Source: Amphimedon queenslandica
Taxonomy: Eukaryota > Porifera > Demospongiae > Haplosclerida > Niphatidae
Direction: 5' to 3'
NCBI RefSeq assembly: GCF_000090795.2
Contig: NW_003546537.1
Span: 45,567 to 109,566, forward strand
Length of the DNA: 64,000 nt
The notes under the pieces are model-generated. The model ran no database searches, was not told the origin of the DNA, and saw only the letters and a program-made list of their open reading frames with translations. Both the position numbers and the translations under genes were made by a program. This document shows, piece by piece, positions 1-11,000 of this stretch; position 1 is the first letter of the stretch; each line of letters opens with the position of its first letter.

Positions 1-177
1 AGCACTCCAAAATACTTCACTGGCCTGTCTTAAACTCAATTTACCGTTGTTCACACTTTCATATGCTTTATGGAGGCGTTCTTCAGTCTCACGAGAGGTC
101 CCACATCTTCCACCACGAGGTTTAGCTGCTGCTTGTAAATCATGACTTGTAAATACCCGGGACTTCAAAGAAAGCAT
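1..177 (-). CDS. Partial exon, Pipsqueak/CENP-B-like HTH protein
   Basis: An open frame of 59 codons runs from an ATG at 177 off the left edge of the window, with no stop. Its second half (about residues 29-57) reads as a helix-turn-helix: a basic/acidic helix, the turn NNGKLSLRQASEVF, then the window end. That pattern is typical of Psq-type HTH motifs in Tigger/pogo transposases and their domesticated relatives, which bind DNA. The base pair pattern just upstream (minus strand TTTCAG before the ATG) would also serve as a 3' splice site, so the ATG may be internal. The Pro/Gly-rich array at 830-1368 lies upstream on the same strand and could belong to the same gene, but I see no exon joining them. 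No catalytic DDE part is in the window. Confidence 0.5.
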   Translation of the reverse strand, partial: MLSLKSRVFTSHDLQAAAKPRGGRCGTSRETEERLHKAYESVNNGKLSLRQASEVFWSA

Positions 178-829
178 CTGAAATGATTTTTTTAATGTTT
201 ATGTGACAGCAAAATCAGTTTTTACCAACCTTATTAGCAACTAGGCACCTTAAAAACACGAGGAAAGAGCTAGTAATGGAAGAAGGACGTGGTTTAAACA
301 ATGGCACCTCACATTGTCAGAAAAAGTTTGAGTGCAGTTGAATGCTTTGACTAAAATGAAAAAAATTGCTATAGTACTGTTGCTTTAAAACATTACTTGA
401 TAATCAAATGACATTTTTGTTTTAAAATACTGCAAAAAGTGCCTCATTTTTGCTGGTACGGCATTTGCATGACTTCCGGAATTGGGGTGTCCGGCGATGT
501 TCAGTTTTTTCTATTTGTTAACATTGTAAACTAAACGAGAAGTTTCAAAACTTAGCATCATAAACAAGTAAGCTATAAGATACCTTGTGGTAATCAAAGC
601 TAAGTTTGCTGTTAGGTAGCAGAGCTGCATGAGTGTCCGAGAATGAGTGGTGTCCGAAAATGCTATTATTACTCTATATGGGAGTAGCTGTAGACGTAGG
701 GTTACACTATGTTATAATGAGGTTTCCCATGTATATGGGAGTAAATTTGTGTAGGGTTATGCAAAATCTCTCCTATATATATATGGAAGTGATTTTTGTA
801 AAGTGTAAAAGTTTACTGATCCTGGCAGC
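178..829. other. No recognisable gene
   Basis: AT-rich sequence between the HTH exon and the minisatellite. A 92-codon ORF from 633 has no family resemblance and runs into the repeat array. A short imperfect repeat built on 'tatatgggagta' occurs near 676-750. Nothing else is supported. Confidence 0.5.
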
Positions 830-1368
830 ATGTGGTGGTGGAGGGGAGGAGCAGGGATTGGAGGTGGTGGAGGACCTCTATGAACACCAGCAACTGGTAA
901 CCAGGTGGTGAAAGACCTCCATGACCACCAGCAACTGGTGCTGGTGGAAGACCTCCATGACCACTAGCAACTGGTGCTGGTGGAGGACCTCCATGGGTTC
1001 CACCTGCAGCAACTGGTGGTGGTGGTGGTGGTGGTGGAGGAGGGGACCACCATGGCCTCCACTGGCAGCAACTGGTGGTGGTGGTGGTGGAGGAAGAGGA
1101 GGACCTCCATGGCCTGCACCGGCAGCAACTGGTGCTGGTGGAAGACCTCCATGACCACCAGCAACTGGTGCTGGTGGAGGTCCACCCGCAGCAACTGGTG
1201 ATTGTGGTGGTGGTGGAGGAGGAGGACCTCCATGGCCTGCACCAGCAGCAACTGGTGGTGGTGTGGTGGAGGAGGAGTTTCTCCAATGGCCTGCACTGGT
1301 AGCAACGGTGGTGGTGGTGGTTGAGGGCCCCCATGGCCTACATCAGCTTCTGGTGCTGGAACATCCAT
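830..1368. repeat. Degenerate Pro/Gly-coding minisatellite
   Basis: At least ten degenerate units carry the core GCAACTGGTGSTGGTGG, near 890, 929, 966, 1004, 1063, 1121, 1158, 1188, 1244 and 1300, so spacing varies from about 30 to 60 bp. Each unit also holds a version of ACCTCCATGG. All reading frames stay open because the repeat lacks stops. On the minus strand one frame gives a Pro/Gly/Ala/Val pattern (PPPAPVASGHGGLPPAPV), and a separate minus frame starting at 1368 opens with MDVPAPEADVGHGG and a polyproline run. It may be a coding low-complexity exon or a plain minisatellite; frame changes between units favour the latter or a decayed exon. Confidence 0.75.
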
Positions 1369-1452
1369 TATTACTACAAAAAAGAAATGAGGTAGCTCGA
1401 TCTATACCTGCAAGTTCGACTGACTAACTTTCTGGACAATTAATTGCAGTAC

Positions 1453-1483
1453 AAGAGAGAGAGAGATGGTTGAGAGAGAGAGG
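1453..1483. repeat. (GA)n microsatellite
   Basis: Two runs of GA dinucleotides separated by TGGTT. Confidence 0.9.
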
Positions 1484-1782
1484 GTAAAAGACTGGAATTA
1501 GGTTAGAGATTTTGTCAGGAGAAAATATATTAAAGAACTTAAATAGGCTCATTCAAGTTGCAGTAATGAATAATAATTAGCCTAGCAATGAATTTATTAA
1601 TGATTCAAATTTTACATTATTAGTAAGTATAAAAACTGTTTCTATAATGTGGTAAGTTCCCATGGCTCTAATTTCAAAAATTATTTTCTTCCAGTAATAA
1701 CTGATAATCTTTTTAACCTAAAAATGAATGACAAAATTATTATGATTAATAATTAATAAAATTTAATAAGAAGTATGGAAAC

Positions 1783-2232
1783 AAGTAAAATAAAAAATTT
1801 CTCTTACAAAAAAAAGTAGGGTTGTCAAAAAATTAAAGAAACAAGGGGGTTGAGTTCATTCATAATAACAATTATTAGTTCCATTAATAATAATATATGT
1901 TAATTAATAAAACTGATATTTAATGATAAAAATAATTTTAAAAATTCAACCTTACTTTGCAGAAGATGATGTATGCTGAAGGAATACATTCAGTAATCCT
2001 TTATAATTCTATTTTTGTTATTAAAGTATAATTATAATGATTATATTTCTGCAAAGTAGGGTTGAATTTTTTCAATTATTATTATCATTATATATCAGTG
2101 TTATTAATTAACGTATATTATTATTACTGGAACTAATAATTATTATTATGAATGAACTCACCCCCCTCGTTTCTTTTATTTTTTTAATAACCCTACTTTT
2201 TCTTATTCAAGAGAAACTTTTTTATTCACTTT
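1783..2232. mobile_element. Palindromic MITE, 450 bp
   Basis: The left arm (1783-1963) and right arm (2048-2232) are inverted copies, with an 84-bp loop. Matching landmarks are AAGTAGGGTTG at 1814 with its reverse complement near 2187, the GTTGAGTTCATTCATAATAA stretch with its inverted copy near 2145-2165, and TTCAACCTTACTTTGCAGA at 1945 with TCTGCAAAGTAGGGTTGAA at 2048. Arms differ by scattered substitutions. No ORF is present. No clear target duplication could be read, so the superfamily is unknown. Confidence 0.85.
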
Positions 2233-2314
2233 TATAAAGGGATTGTGTAACTATGCTGACAACACTATGTTCCCCATAAGAGTTTAGCTGTTTCATTGAA
2301 AATGGCAGTTGATA

Positions 2315-2381
2315 GTCTCGCTAGCCAGACTCTAATTTACCAAATAAGATTCCAAAAATTGAGTCTGGCCCTGCTAGACTA
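2315..2381. mobile_element. 67-bp mini-element, TAGTCTCG family
   Basis: The ends form an inverted repeat, TAGTCTCGCTAGCCAGACTC against TAGTCTAGCAGGGCCAGACTC. The flanks are GGCAGTTG (2306) and GGCAGTCA (2382), a probable 8- or 9-bp target duplication with two differences. It sits just upstream of integrase copy 1. The same TIR is found at 5697 and, as a terminal motif, at 38791, 38821 and 52431. Confidence 0.7.
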
Positions 2382-2404
2382 GGCAGTCAAGTTTATTTCA
2401 ACCA

Positions 2405-3470
2405 AGAATGGAGTCTTTCTTTGAGGTTATTAAAGAGGCTGTGGTGGGAATTGGTGAGTCTCTTAGAGTTTTTCAAGAAGACAAAGATGGATCCATAGGC
2501 TAGTGGCACTCAAAATACTTCCACTCATGTACAGACTGGAACGTGTTGACATGAGGCTTTGTGTCCTCTTTAAAGCAACCATCTCCTCACCTTAATATTT
2601 TAAACTATGTCTCCTTCAGTTCCTCCATGACTTGTTCCTTCTCTAAGTGGAAACTGGTACACAAGTCATGCCCTTCCTTTTCTGTACGCCACTTGTTTTC
2701 TCTGAGATTTCCGAGATTATGGAACCACCTACCAGCAGTCAATCCAAATTATTCACTTTACGTAATAAAAGAAAAAATCAAAACTTAATTTTATGAATCA
2801 TTTCAATGCTTATTTTAACTCATCAGAACACCACACATTTCACTTAGTCTGTCCTTGTAATTCATGTTCTTCTAATCCTTGTCGCACCCTCTCTTCAATA
2901 ACTTGATGTCTCACATTTCTCTTCTACCTCTCTCTCTCTGTTGAATAATGTATCTTCTCTCTTTCATTTTCTAATTGTGTTTTTATTTATTTCTTTCTAT
3001 CTGGGGTGCCAGATTGTTTCTTAGTATCCCCTCAGGACGGTTCCTCTCCTACCTTCTTTATTTTGTTCTCTACTCCATCCTGTAACACTTAATGATAATA
3101 CTAATAGTATTATTAGAAAATATTCTGCAACATCTTTATTACTTCAGTATGATTTTGTCAAGCAATATATACTAGCTATAGTGTTGCTGTGACTGATAAC
3201 TTGAGAATAACTGATGATAAAACAATTGAAAGGTTGAAGGAAGAAAGAGAAATACTTATGAGACATAAGGGGAGACCTTTGTTGCCTATTTTGTCTGAAA
3301 AGATGAATTTATTGGGGTTTCAATTCTCTCAAGTTGACATATCAAAGTTATATGGATACTCCACTTGAACTATTCAGACGCATAATCCAGCATGAATTGG
3401 AGAGCCTCATTCAATATGACAACATTTCTGACTCTGACTTTCATGTAGTGATGTAGTTGATTACAATAGT
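2405..3470 (+). pseudogene. Integrase-core (DDE) transposon, copy 1, N-terminal part
   Basis: The ATG near 2409 opens a peptide (EAVVGIGESLR) nearly the same as that of copy 2 at 5277. After a LINE-derived insert (2496-3105) the frame resumes with LLENILQHL-type sequence at 3109. It then gives a basic GRPLLPI motif followed by a predicted HTH-like segment (SQVDISKLYGY) near 3270-3360. This is the N-terminal DNA-binding half of the metazoan integrase-like family, which is typically a basic R-G-R-P block, an HTH, and then a DDE catalytic core. The catalytic core is missing here. The in-frame TGA after the HTH block and the lost arginine codon context show decay. Homology to copy 2 extends to about 3470 and then stops. 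Confidence 0.7.
2496..3105 (+). mobile_element. 5'-truncated LINE 3' end inside integrase copy 1
   Basis: This stretch is absent from the otherwise parallel copy at 5277. It holds a 75-codon ORF (2561-2788) whose end reads RLWNHLPAVNPNYSLYVIKE, the familiar C-terminus of CR1/L2-type reverse transcriptase ORFs (a conserved LWNxLP followed by a Lys-rich end). A non-coding tail follows. The peptide is only the last few dozen residues of such a protein, so this is a dead-on-arrival insertion. I could not read a clean target duplication. Confidence 0.65.
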
Positions 3471-3714
3471 ATTATGTAATAATTATTTACATTTGGCACA
3501 TGCATCCAAAAAATGTATGCCATGCACTCACAAGCCTTAATGTATGTCACTTAAGTATAGGACTTGTATATGAAATGCCATTGCATACTGAGTAGTATTA
3601 TTCAGTTACCATTGATGTTCAATATGATTTATTATTACAATTCACTGCTATCCACCTCCCTCTCTGCCTTATATTCTTCTTCTCTATCTCATTAGTGTAT
3701 CTCTCTTTCAAGCA

Positions 3715-5046
3715 TAGGATTTATGCTTATACTGACAAAGTATTTCATTTAAGTAACATCCATTATATATTTTCCCATTTTATGTTTCCCTGTATGACTA
3801 ATGTCTTATTCAAGTTTGAAGCTTTATAGTGTCAAGAGCACAGGACTATACATGCATGACCATGCATTGTTGTATTATTGTAGGTTTTTTGATTTTTAAT
3901 TGCCAAAAAAGTAATTTAAATATAATAATTTGCTACTACTATGCAACCAAGGCATGCAATAAAAAGCAGTTCATGAGTAGAGGTCAGTCATTTCCTTGAC
4001 CCAGGGATGAGAGATTAGCAGTACTATGATGTTGAATAATGATTAATAATTTTTTTGATTATGTTAGCAGTATAATTCTGATTGTAGTTTGGTATCAGCA
4101 GGTAGGTATGTACAATTACTTTATTTTAAAAATAAGAGTATTAAATTTGAATCAACAACTACCGAGATAATCAGCTAAACTTACTATCTGCATACTTAGT
4201 AAGAGGGTGGGGCTGAAGGGTTTCTTCTAAAAACTCCAAGCTTTTACATCCAAGGTCTCAAAAACAGGAACGGTGTGCTTAATAGAATAATTAGCTAGTA
4301 CTATAGCAAGAATAAAAGCTGGTTGCAACCAATCATCAAATTTTGACTAAAAACTTAGTTTCAGGCAGAATGTAACTATTCATTGATTTACAGGGCTTGA
4401 AAAGCAAATCAGCTAGATTTCAAAATTTTTTCTTAGCAATTGCATTTAACCTTAAACCGTGCTGTAACACTAATTATTTTATTAAACACAACATTGTTAT
4501 TTTTGGGACATGTTATGTAAATCCTTGGAGTTTTCATCTAAAAACCTTCAGCCCCATCCCCTCATTAGGCATGCAGAAAGTGTGTGTAGCTAACTATCTC
4601 TGTAGTTGTACATTTAAATTTAGTACATATATTTTCGTAACAACTAATTGTGCATGCCTACCTACTGATACCAGACAACAACCAGAACTGCACTGCTAAC
4701 ATACTCAAAAAATTATTTATTGTTATTGAACTCCAGTATTCCTAATCTCTCATCTCCGCTGGATCAGGTGAAAAGGCCACTCAGCAGTCATGAACTGCTT
4801 CATATTGCTCCAAAGTATAGTAGCAAATTTTTATATTAATAGTACTTTTTGGAATTAAAAATCAAAAATAGCATAATAATACAACAATGTATTGTCATGC
4901 ACGAATAGATAGTCCTGTGCTCTTGACACTACATAGATTGAAACTTAAATTAGGCTATATTTATACAAAACATTATAAAAAATAATGGGAAAATATAATT
5001 TCACCTTGAATGAAATACTTGATGATGTCAGTATAAGCGATTAATC
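3715..5046. mobile_element. Foldback element, 1.3 kb, arms of about 590 bp
   Basis: The left arm (about 3715-4305) and right arm (about 4450-5046) are diverged inverted copies. Landmarks: GCTTATACTGAC at 3725 against its complement at 5028; AGTGTCAAGAGCACAGGACTAT at 3828 against its inverted copy ending at 4933; TGCATGACCATGCATTGTTG at 3854 against its inverted copy near 4890-4910; the CCTACCTACTGATACCA stretch at 4656 against its complement near 4095. The centre, around 4380, is unpaired. The 100-codon ORF at 4397 falls in the loop and right arm and has no family resemblance. The element lies exactly between integrase copies 1 and 2. Confidence 0.8.
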
Positions 5047-5696
5047 ATATAAATCTTCGATAAGTCAAAAATTACTTTTATAATAGTTAAACATTTTTGT
5101 AGTAAAATTATCCAATTATAATGCAAAAAAACATGAGTTTTAGCTGTTAAAAAACCAGCTCCTAGTTAGCTCAACACCCACTCAACCTGGCAAAGTTTAG
5201 TTGATCAAGTTAGTAAAATAGGCGGATCATTCATCACGTGATATGTTACAGTAAAGAAGTAGAGCCGAGTAGAACAATGGAGTCTTTATTTAAGGCTATA
5301 GAAGAGGCTGTGGTGGGAATTGGTGAGTCTCTTAGAGAAGATTTTCAAGGAGAAAAAGATGGAGCCACACTATTATTAGAAAATATTCTGCAGCGTCTTT
5401 ATCACTTCAATATGATATTGTCAAACAGTAGCTTGCTGTGACTGATAACTTGAGAATAATGACAGAAAAATGGAAAGGAATGGAGGAAGAAAGAAATAAT
5501 CATGAGACGTAGGGGGAGACCTTCATTATCTATTTTGTCTGAAGAACTAAGGAATTTCTTGGAGCTTCAATGCTCTCAAGTTGACATATTAAAGTAATAT
5601 GAATGCTCAACTCGAACTATTTGCAGACGCAAAATCCAATATCAATTGGAGAGCCTTATTCAACATGATAACATTTCTGACACTGACCTTGACAAC

Positions 5697-5782
5697 TAGT
5701 CTCGCGTAGCCAGACTCTCCATCCCTTTTTGTCTTTAGGCCCAAATGTCAAAAAGGGGGATGGGTCTGGCTATATGAGACTA
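5697..5782. mobile_element. 86-bp mini-element, TAGTCTCG family
   Basis: Terminal inverted repeats TAGTCTCGCGTAGCCAGAC and TAGTCTCATATAGCCAGAC flank an inner hairpin (ATCCC-TTTTTG against CAAAAAGGGGGAT). The direct flanks CTTGACAAC (5688-5696 and 5783-5791) are identical, giving an 8- or 9-bp target duplication. It was inserted into integrase copy 2 between its HTH and catalytic blocks. Confidence 0.85.
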
Positions 5783-6324
5783 CTTGACAACATTGTGTTC
5801 CAGTGAGTGCTAAAATTTCCTTCTGCAGGACAAAAAAACTGGAAGGTAACCTGAGATCACAGGGATACCAAAGTCACTAAAGGAGGATTAGGGAAAGTCT
5901 TCTCCGCATTGACCCTTGGGGAGTGGAGCAAAGAAGTAGGAGAGTCTTACATAGTCTTGCTGACAATGTACATGGACCCAACAGTTTATGGCATATCAAT
6001 GGATATCATAAAGTCATTTGATGGAGAATAGTTGTACACGGAGGTATAGACGGATATTCCCGTGTTACTGTTTACCTCAAAGCGTCAGATAGCAATCGTT
6101 ATGCAACTGCCCTAAAGTGTTTCCTGCATGCTGTTGGAATTTATGGTCTACTTTCTCGTGTCACAGCTGATCACGGAGGTGAGAATGTACTTGTATTTGA
6201 GTATATGTTGCAGCATCCCAGTTGAGGTCCTGGCAGAGGTACCATAGATATAAATAGTTGCACAAGTACTATAATTAATTGTACTTCTAATGCTGTTTGT
6301 TCTAGTCTTACAATTTTGTTTTGG

Positions 6325-6615
6325 TAGTACTGGTTGCATTGGTAGTACTGGTTGTATTGGCAGTACTACTGGTTGTGTCTTGTACTGGTTGCATTGGTTG
6401 TCTTGGTAGTTCAGGTTGTATTTGGCGGAAGTACTTGTAGTACTGGCTGTATTGGTACTACTGGTTGCATTGGTTGTTCTGGTTGTATTGGTAGTACTGG
6501 TTGCATTAGTAGTACTGGTTGCATTGGTAGTACTGGTTGCATTGGTAGTACTGGTTGCATTGGTAGTACTGGTTGTACTGGTAGTACTCGTTGCACTGGT
6601 TGCATTAGTAAAGGG
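6325..6615. repeat. 18-bp minisatellite GGTAGTACTGGTTGCATT
   Basis: About 15 units of GGTAGTACTGGTTGCATT with variants (GTATTG, GTACT), one unit often followed by the next at exact 18-bp spacing between 6480 and 6600. It is open in several frames on both strands, which creates spurious 64-100-codon ORFs (for example Gly-Ser-Thr-Gly-Cys-Ile repeats). It interrupts integrase copy 2 between the GPGRGT and GRS blocks. Confidence 0.9.
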
Positions 6616-6838
6616 TCTTATTTGTACGGGAGGTCATTAGTGTCAAAATTATGATAGTTGACACACATTAAACTGATAGTTACACCAAATTGATTAGATA
6701 TTCATTAATAAAAGATCACGTGCACGTGCTACTAAGATCACATGACAAGTAAGCATGCCAATGATGCCATGTGTTGGTACATGATCCTGCTGGGGTTCTT
6801 GCTTGAGCTTTTGTTGATGTCTTGTAATCTGTTTTGTG

Positions 6839-7163
6839 ATGGCTCACAGCAGCCACTTAAAGGAGTTGGTAGCTGCTACTAATGGTCTTCAAGAACAATT
6901 GAAGTGTGTAGTAGACAAACTTGAAGATAATGAAAGTAAATTTATTTTTTACACTTGTTTTTAAAGCAGCCTTTTTAGTAACTAGTGATGTTCAACCCAG
7001 TGCTAGTGATACTCAACCTAGTGCTAGTCTTGTTGCTAGTAAGCAAGAACCAGGTCCACATCCTGTTGTGTCAAGCTCTCAAATAAATTTATGGAGTCCA
7101 ATTGCATTGTTACAAAAGAGGAGAGGTAGCACCGCCACTAATAAGGGAAGAAGACTAAACAAT
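6839..7163 (+). CDS. N-terminal exons of the HECT-like gene
   Basis: Exon 1 (6839-6935) starts MAHSSHLKELVAATNGLQEQ and continues as a heptad-like helix, a likely coiled coil, to a donor A|GTAAAT. Exon 2 (6979-7163) starts after TTTTTAG, keeps frame (ATA ACT AGT), and codes a Ser/Gln-rich linker with two copies of PSASDTQ-like sequence. It then has a short basic end (KRRGSTATNKGRRLNN) before the donor GTAAGT. The 43-nt intron is typical of this window. The start is chosen because it is the first ATG of the open frame and is followed by the helix. Translation through the intron is also open, so the intron is inferred from its good borders. Confidence 0.55.
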
Positions 7164-7879
7164 GTAAGTACCGACTTGGACCCACACTTTTGTCATGCTT
7201 CCTTGGTGAGGCCTTCAGTGCTTGTTTTATCTAGCCTCTTAACTCTCATTCTCATTGCCGGTCACTCACGGTAAATTTTAAATAAATAAATAATTGCTGA
7301 TGCATGAATATAACAAACTGATTATTATAGTCTGCTTGATATAATATTATTACCTGTTTTGAACAGGTATAAAATTAACTCAAGTTGAAATTACAGACTG
7401 GATCAATACAATGAACTACGGCCTCATTGATTGTATTATGACTCAACTGATAGCGTCACTATCACCATAGATAAGAATCATTTAAGTCACTTAAATACTG
7501 TTTGTTGTCTTGGCCATCATGGAGTTTGCTAGCATCATATATACTGATGCTAGCGTAGATATCTTTGCTGCTTTCAGTCAGATCCATGGTCATTAACGCG
7601 TGGTCAGTACTTTAATCATTTCAGCTCCCTGTTTGTATCTGATCCGTCACTTGGTCCATAAATTAGTCTTTTTGTGTTCATGGGTCCGGTCCAGTCCACT
7701 TTCTGGGACAACCCTAGACAATGGAGGCTGGTTAGTAGCTGGTGCACGCCGCGCCGTAGTTATACAAGCACAGTAACTACAACTGACAGTTACATGAATA
7801 CACGTTGGACTCAATTGAATGGTTGCTGGTTTGCTCTTGTTGATACTTTTGGCTAATAAGCATGTCCTTTCTCTTTATT

Positions 7880-8040
7880 TTTAAAGACTTTTCACTAATC
7901 AAGTGTGGTGCAGATGGCTTTGGAGGATACTGGTATTTCAGAAGGGCCTCCCTCACTTTAAAGCTGATACCAACTGAAGCAGATGTTGATAAGTACCCTC
8001 CTCCCTTATCACCACCTGTACTGGTACCTAGGCCCCTCCT
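7880..8040 (+). CDS. Pro-rich block of the HECT-like gene, left part
   Basis: The frame GYWYFRRASLTLKLIPTEAD followed by YPPPLSPPVLVP matches the linker of the HECT-like family, which is normally followed by a block of the type LEAIRHANPDSREVLNNALP. That block is found at 11525, on the far side of a 3.4-kb foldback, so the coding sequence was split here. Confidence 0.5.
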
Positions 8041-8088
8041 TACCCGGCATATCAGGATAGCGGCAGGCAACCTTTACCCACAGGCCAA

Positions 8089-11000
8089 CCTGAAATGCAG
8101 ATCAGGCTAAATTGCAGATGGGTGTGGATCGACACGGGAATGCTCGCGGATCTGTGCTGAATTTCACAAATCTTTCTGCAAGAATGATATCTATGCATCA
8201 GGAGAAATTTTTATCACCTCTATTTGAATCTTTTAATTACTATAGTGTTTTATTGACAATTAGAGAGTTTCAATTAGGCTATAAAACTTCATTATAGGGT
8301 AGTTGCTAGTAATTTTCACAACAGATCTATATAAGCTATACAGTTTCTTTTATATATACAGTGTCTACTTGAGCTGGCCATAACTTTTTATATGAAGATA
8401 TTTGTGTGAATGTGATCCATAACAATAACATTTTATAATGAATCCTTCAAGAAATAATTCATAGTTTTTTAATCGCACCGTCATATTATATCTTTAACAC
8501 AAAAAACGCTTACAGCTAGTCATACACAAGATATTGCAGATTGTGAAATGGTTTTTACTTGTGAAAACGTTTCTGGTCATGAATCACCACTAAAAAGTGG
8601 AGAAATACAGTCTTCATTATAACGTTAATGACAATGACAGTAGTTAGCTGAATAATGATAGTAACGATATAAAATATAATAATTATAAGAGTCATGCAGT
8701 ATGAATGATAATAATCAGAAAATAATAGTGATAAAGTAAAAAAACAAAGACTGAAATTCCCAGACCATGGTCCACTTTGCCTTTTATGTTGAACTTAGCG
8801 GTACAGACATGATAGGACTTTAAAATACCTTGACTCTTGACTGCATAGCGCACACTGAGCTGATGTTAAGTGTGTTAACTGCTGAATAGTTAGATCTAGT
8901 AATAGTAGTCTGTTTTCTCATTATCACAGGCAATGGTTGCATGTTTACACAAGGTAAAAGGAATAGCTCAAGAGGATTACATCAGTGTATCTGTTGGCTA
9001 ACTGTCACAAAACACTAGCTATAGTATGTAATGAACAAAAATAATATTATCAACATAGTGATCATAATCAACTTACCTGCATGTACTGAAACTGCAAAGA
9101 TAATAAAGTTCGTATCAAAGACTAAAATTTGGCCGATAAAATTCTCTCCTGATGTATAAATGTCATTCTTGCAGACAAATTCGTATAGTTTTCTAGTTGT
9201 TCCGTACTTCAATACAGATCCGTAAGTGTTGTTTTTTATCAGCTCTATTTGAGTCTTTGATAAAAACTTTATCATTTCAAGTTTACTGTTTTGTTACAGG
9301 TATAGGCTGCTTGTTATTCTTCTCTCAATTATTTTTTGTCAGTTAGATCTATAAGCTGATATAATTGTTGCAGTTTCTTTTTTATAGAATTATGCCACGG
9401 AGTCCTCTTGAGCAATTCCTCTTGTAAACATACAACCATTACCTGTAATAATTAAAGATCACAAGTTGAAATACCTCTCGCCAAACTGAGCACCTTGACT
9501 GCAGTTGCTCAGTTTATTCTATCTACATCCTTAAATTCAGTCTTGAGTTGCTATTTTCTCTGGTTATATACTGACATAAGTGTTTCTTGTGACTGCATGT
9601 AATGTAAGTTTAGGGTAATGAAAGAATACAAAGTAATTACACTGCATGAATGAGGCCACAACCACATCATTCATATGTGTCTAAGCCCTTCTATAACTTG
9701 TGAATACTTCACTTGATAAGGGATCTATATGAGTCGAATTGGTACTGTTAATGGCAATGTATGTATAAACAAACTTGAAACTTCATGACTTTTAATTGTA
9801 TCACATCACTTTTAAATGCAATGGACAAAATTTTATAATCTATATGAAACTACCCTGAAATTTTTGTTATTCCTGGTAGGTGGGTAAGAAGCTTTCACAA
9901 ACTGTTCATCTGCTAATAATTCGATAATTATTCTTTTTGATTAATGCTCACAATTTCAAAATAAAAACAGTATGCATTGAATTATTGTCTTAACCATCAT
10001 TATCTCCACTTTTCTGTGGTGATGATTCATGATCAGAATCATTTTCATGTGGAAAACATTTCAGTCTGCAATACCTTGTGTATATGACTAGCTAGCTATC
10101 TACATAAAATTCAGAGCATTAATGTACAGTAGAGACAGTTATACCTTCAATTCTGGTGGTAATAAATCAAATTTTTTTTAAATTCCTATTCAATTTAAGT
10201 TTGAAAATTGCAGTTCATATGTCATCAGCAGTTTCCTATTGTGTTAAAGATATGACTTTGTCAGTAAAAACTAAGAATTTATTATATTCCTTGACAGATC
10301 CACTGTAAGATTTATGGTTCTGGATCACATTCACGCATAAATCATGATATAAAAAGTTACTCAAGTGCATACTGTGTTTAAAAAAAAACAAATTACTAAA
10401 TCCACAGAACTATGTTTCACAGTATTATTGAAACAATAATCAGCTAGTATTTATTAAAATAGCAAAAATAATACTAGGCAGCAATAAAAATAAATTTTTT
10501 ATTAAAGACTCAAAATGGAGCTGATAAAAATTCCCGCATAGATATTCTTGCAGACAGATCCTTAAAGTTTCAGTACAGATCCACAAGTGTTCCCGCATCG
10601 ATCCGCCCCATCTGCATTTCAGCCTGATCATTGATACAGTAGTTTACAGGGATTGGAAACAGTCGGATAATTATTCATTGATGTGCATTACGAGTTAATT
10701 TGATTCAAAATGGCCACCCTATCGATGTTAAACTTACAAACCTTGTTTACTTCATATTTCTTGACCCTGTAGTATCACTGACAGTTGACAACAATTCTAT
10801 AATGTAAAAACTAATAGTTCGAATGAAATAAAAGTTGCATGCATAGCGAGTTTATCAAAAGTAATCAATAAACGGCAGTATTCTTCACTTGCAGAAGCAG
10901 CCTTCCAAATATCCAAAGGACAAAAATAGTCACTTCATTGTAGCTCATTAGATTAGAGAAATTGTTATGGAACAATACTAATGCCACAGATTTTTGTCAT

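Larger units (their letters stand above)
5277..6660 (+). pseudogene. Integrase-core (DDE) transposon, copy 2, with catalytic core remains
   Basis: The frame starts with an ATG at 5278 and gives ESLFKAIEEAVVGIGESLRE, as in copy 1. It then gives a basic R-G-R-P block (near 5510), the HTH-like block, and after the mini-element at 5697-5782 a conserved arm (RVLHSLADNVHGPN, near 5950). The catalytic core follows: SLWHINGYHKVI (5975-6015; the first catalytic Asp of the family's DGNH motif is Asn here), VVHGGIDGYSRV (near 6030), the AGDHGGEN-like second Asp block (near 6165-6185), and GPGRGT (near 6230). Stops occur after KVI and in the HPS*GPGRG block. The minisatellite 6325-6615 then intervenes. 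A GRSLV-like stretch after it matches the family's GRSVHNQ region, but the catalytic Glu block is lost. It would have been a transposase acting on DNA in the nucleus, and it is dead. Confidence 0.75.

Noticed and set aside
813-1368. Several overlapping 75-173-codon ORFs on both strands
   Set aside because: They are translations of the stop-free minisatellite; the only frame of possible interest (minus, Pro-rich) is mentioned with the repeat.
4397-4699. 100-codon ORF
   Set aside because: Lies in the loop and right arm of a foldback; no family resemblance.
6352-6654. ORFs with Gly-Ser-Thr-Gly-Cys-Ile repeats and with Val-Leu-rich repeats
   Set aside because: Translations of an 18-bp minisatellite in different frames, with no flanking coding context of their own.
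2405-6660. Retroviral or LTR-retrotransposon integrase
   Set aside because: No gag, protease, reverse transcriptase or LTRs nearby; the block order is that of the stand-alone metazoan integrase-type transposase.
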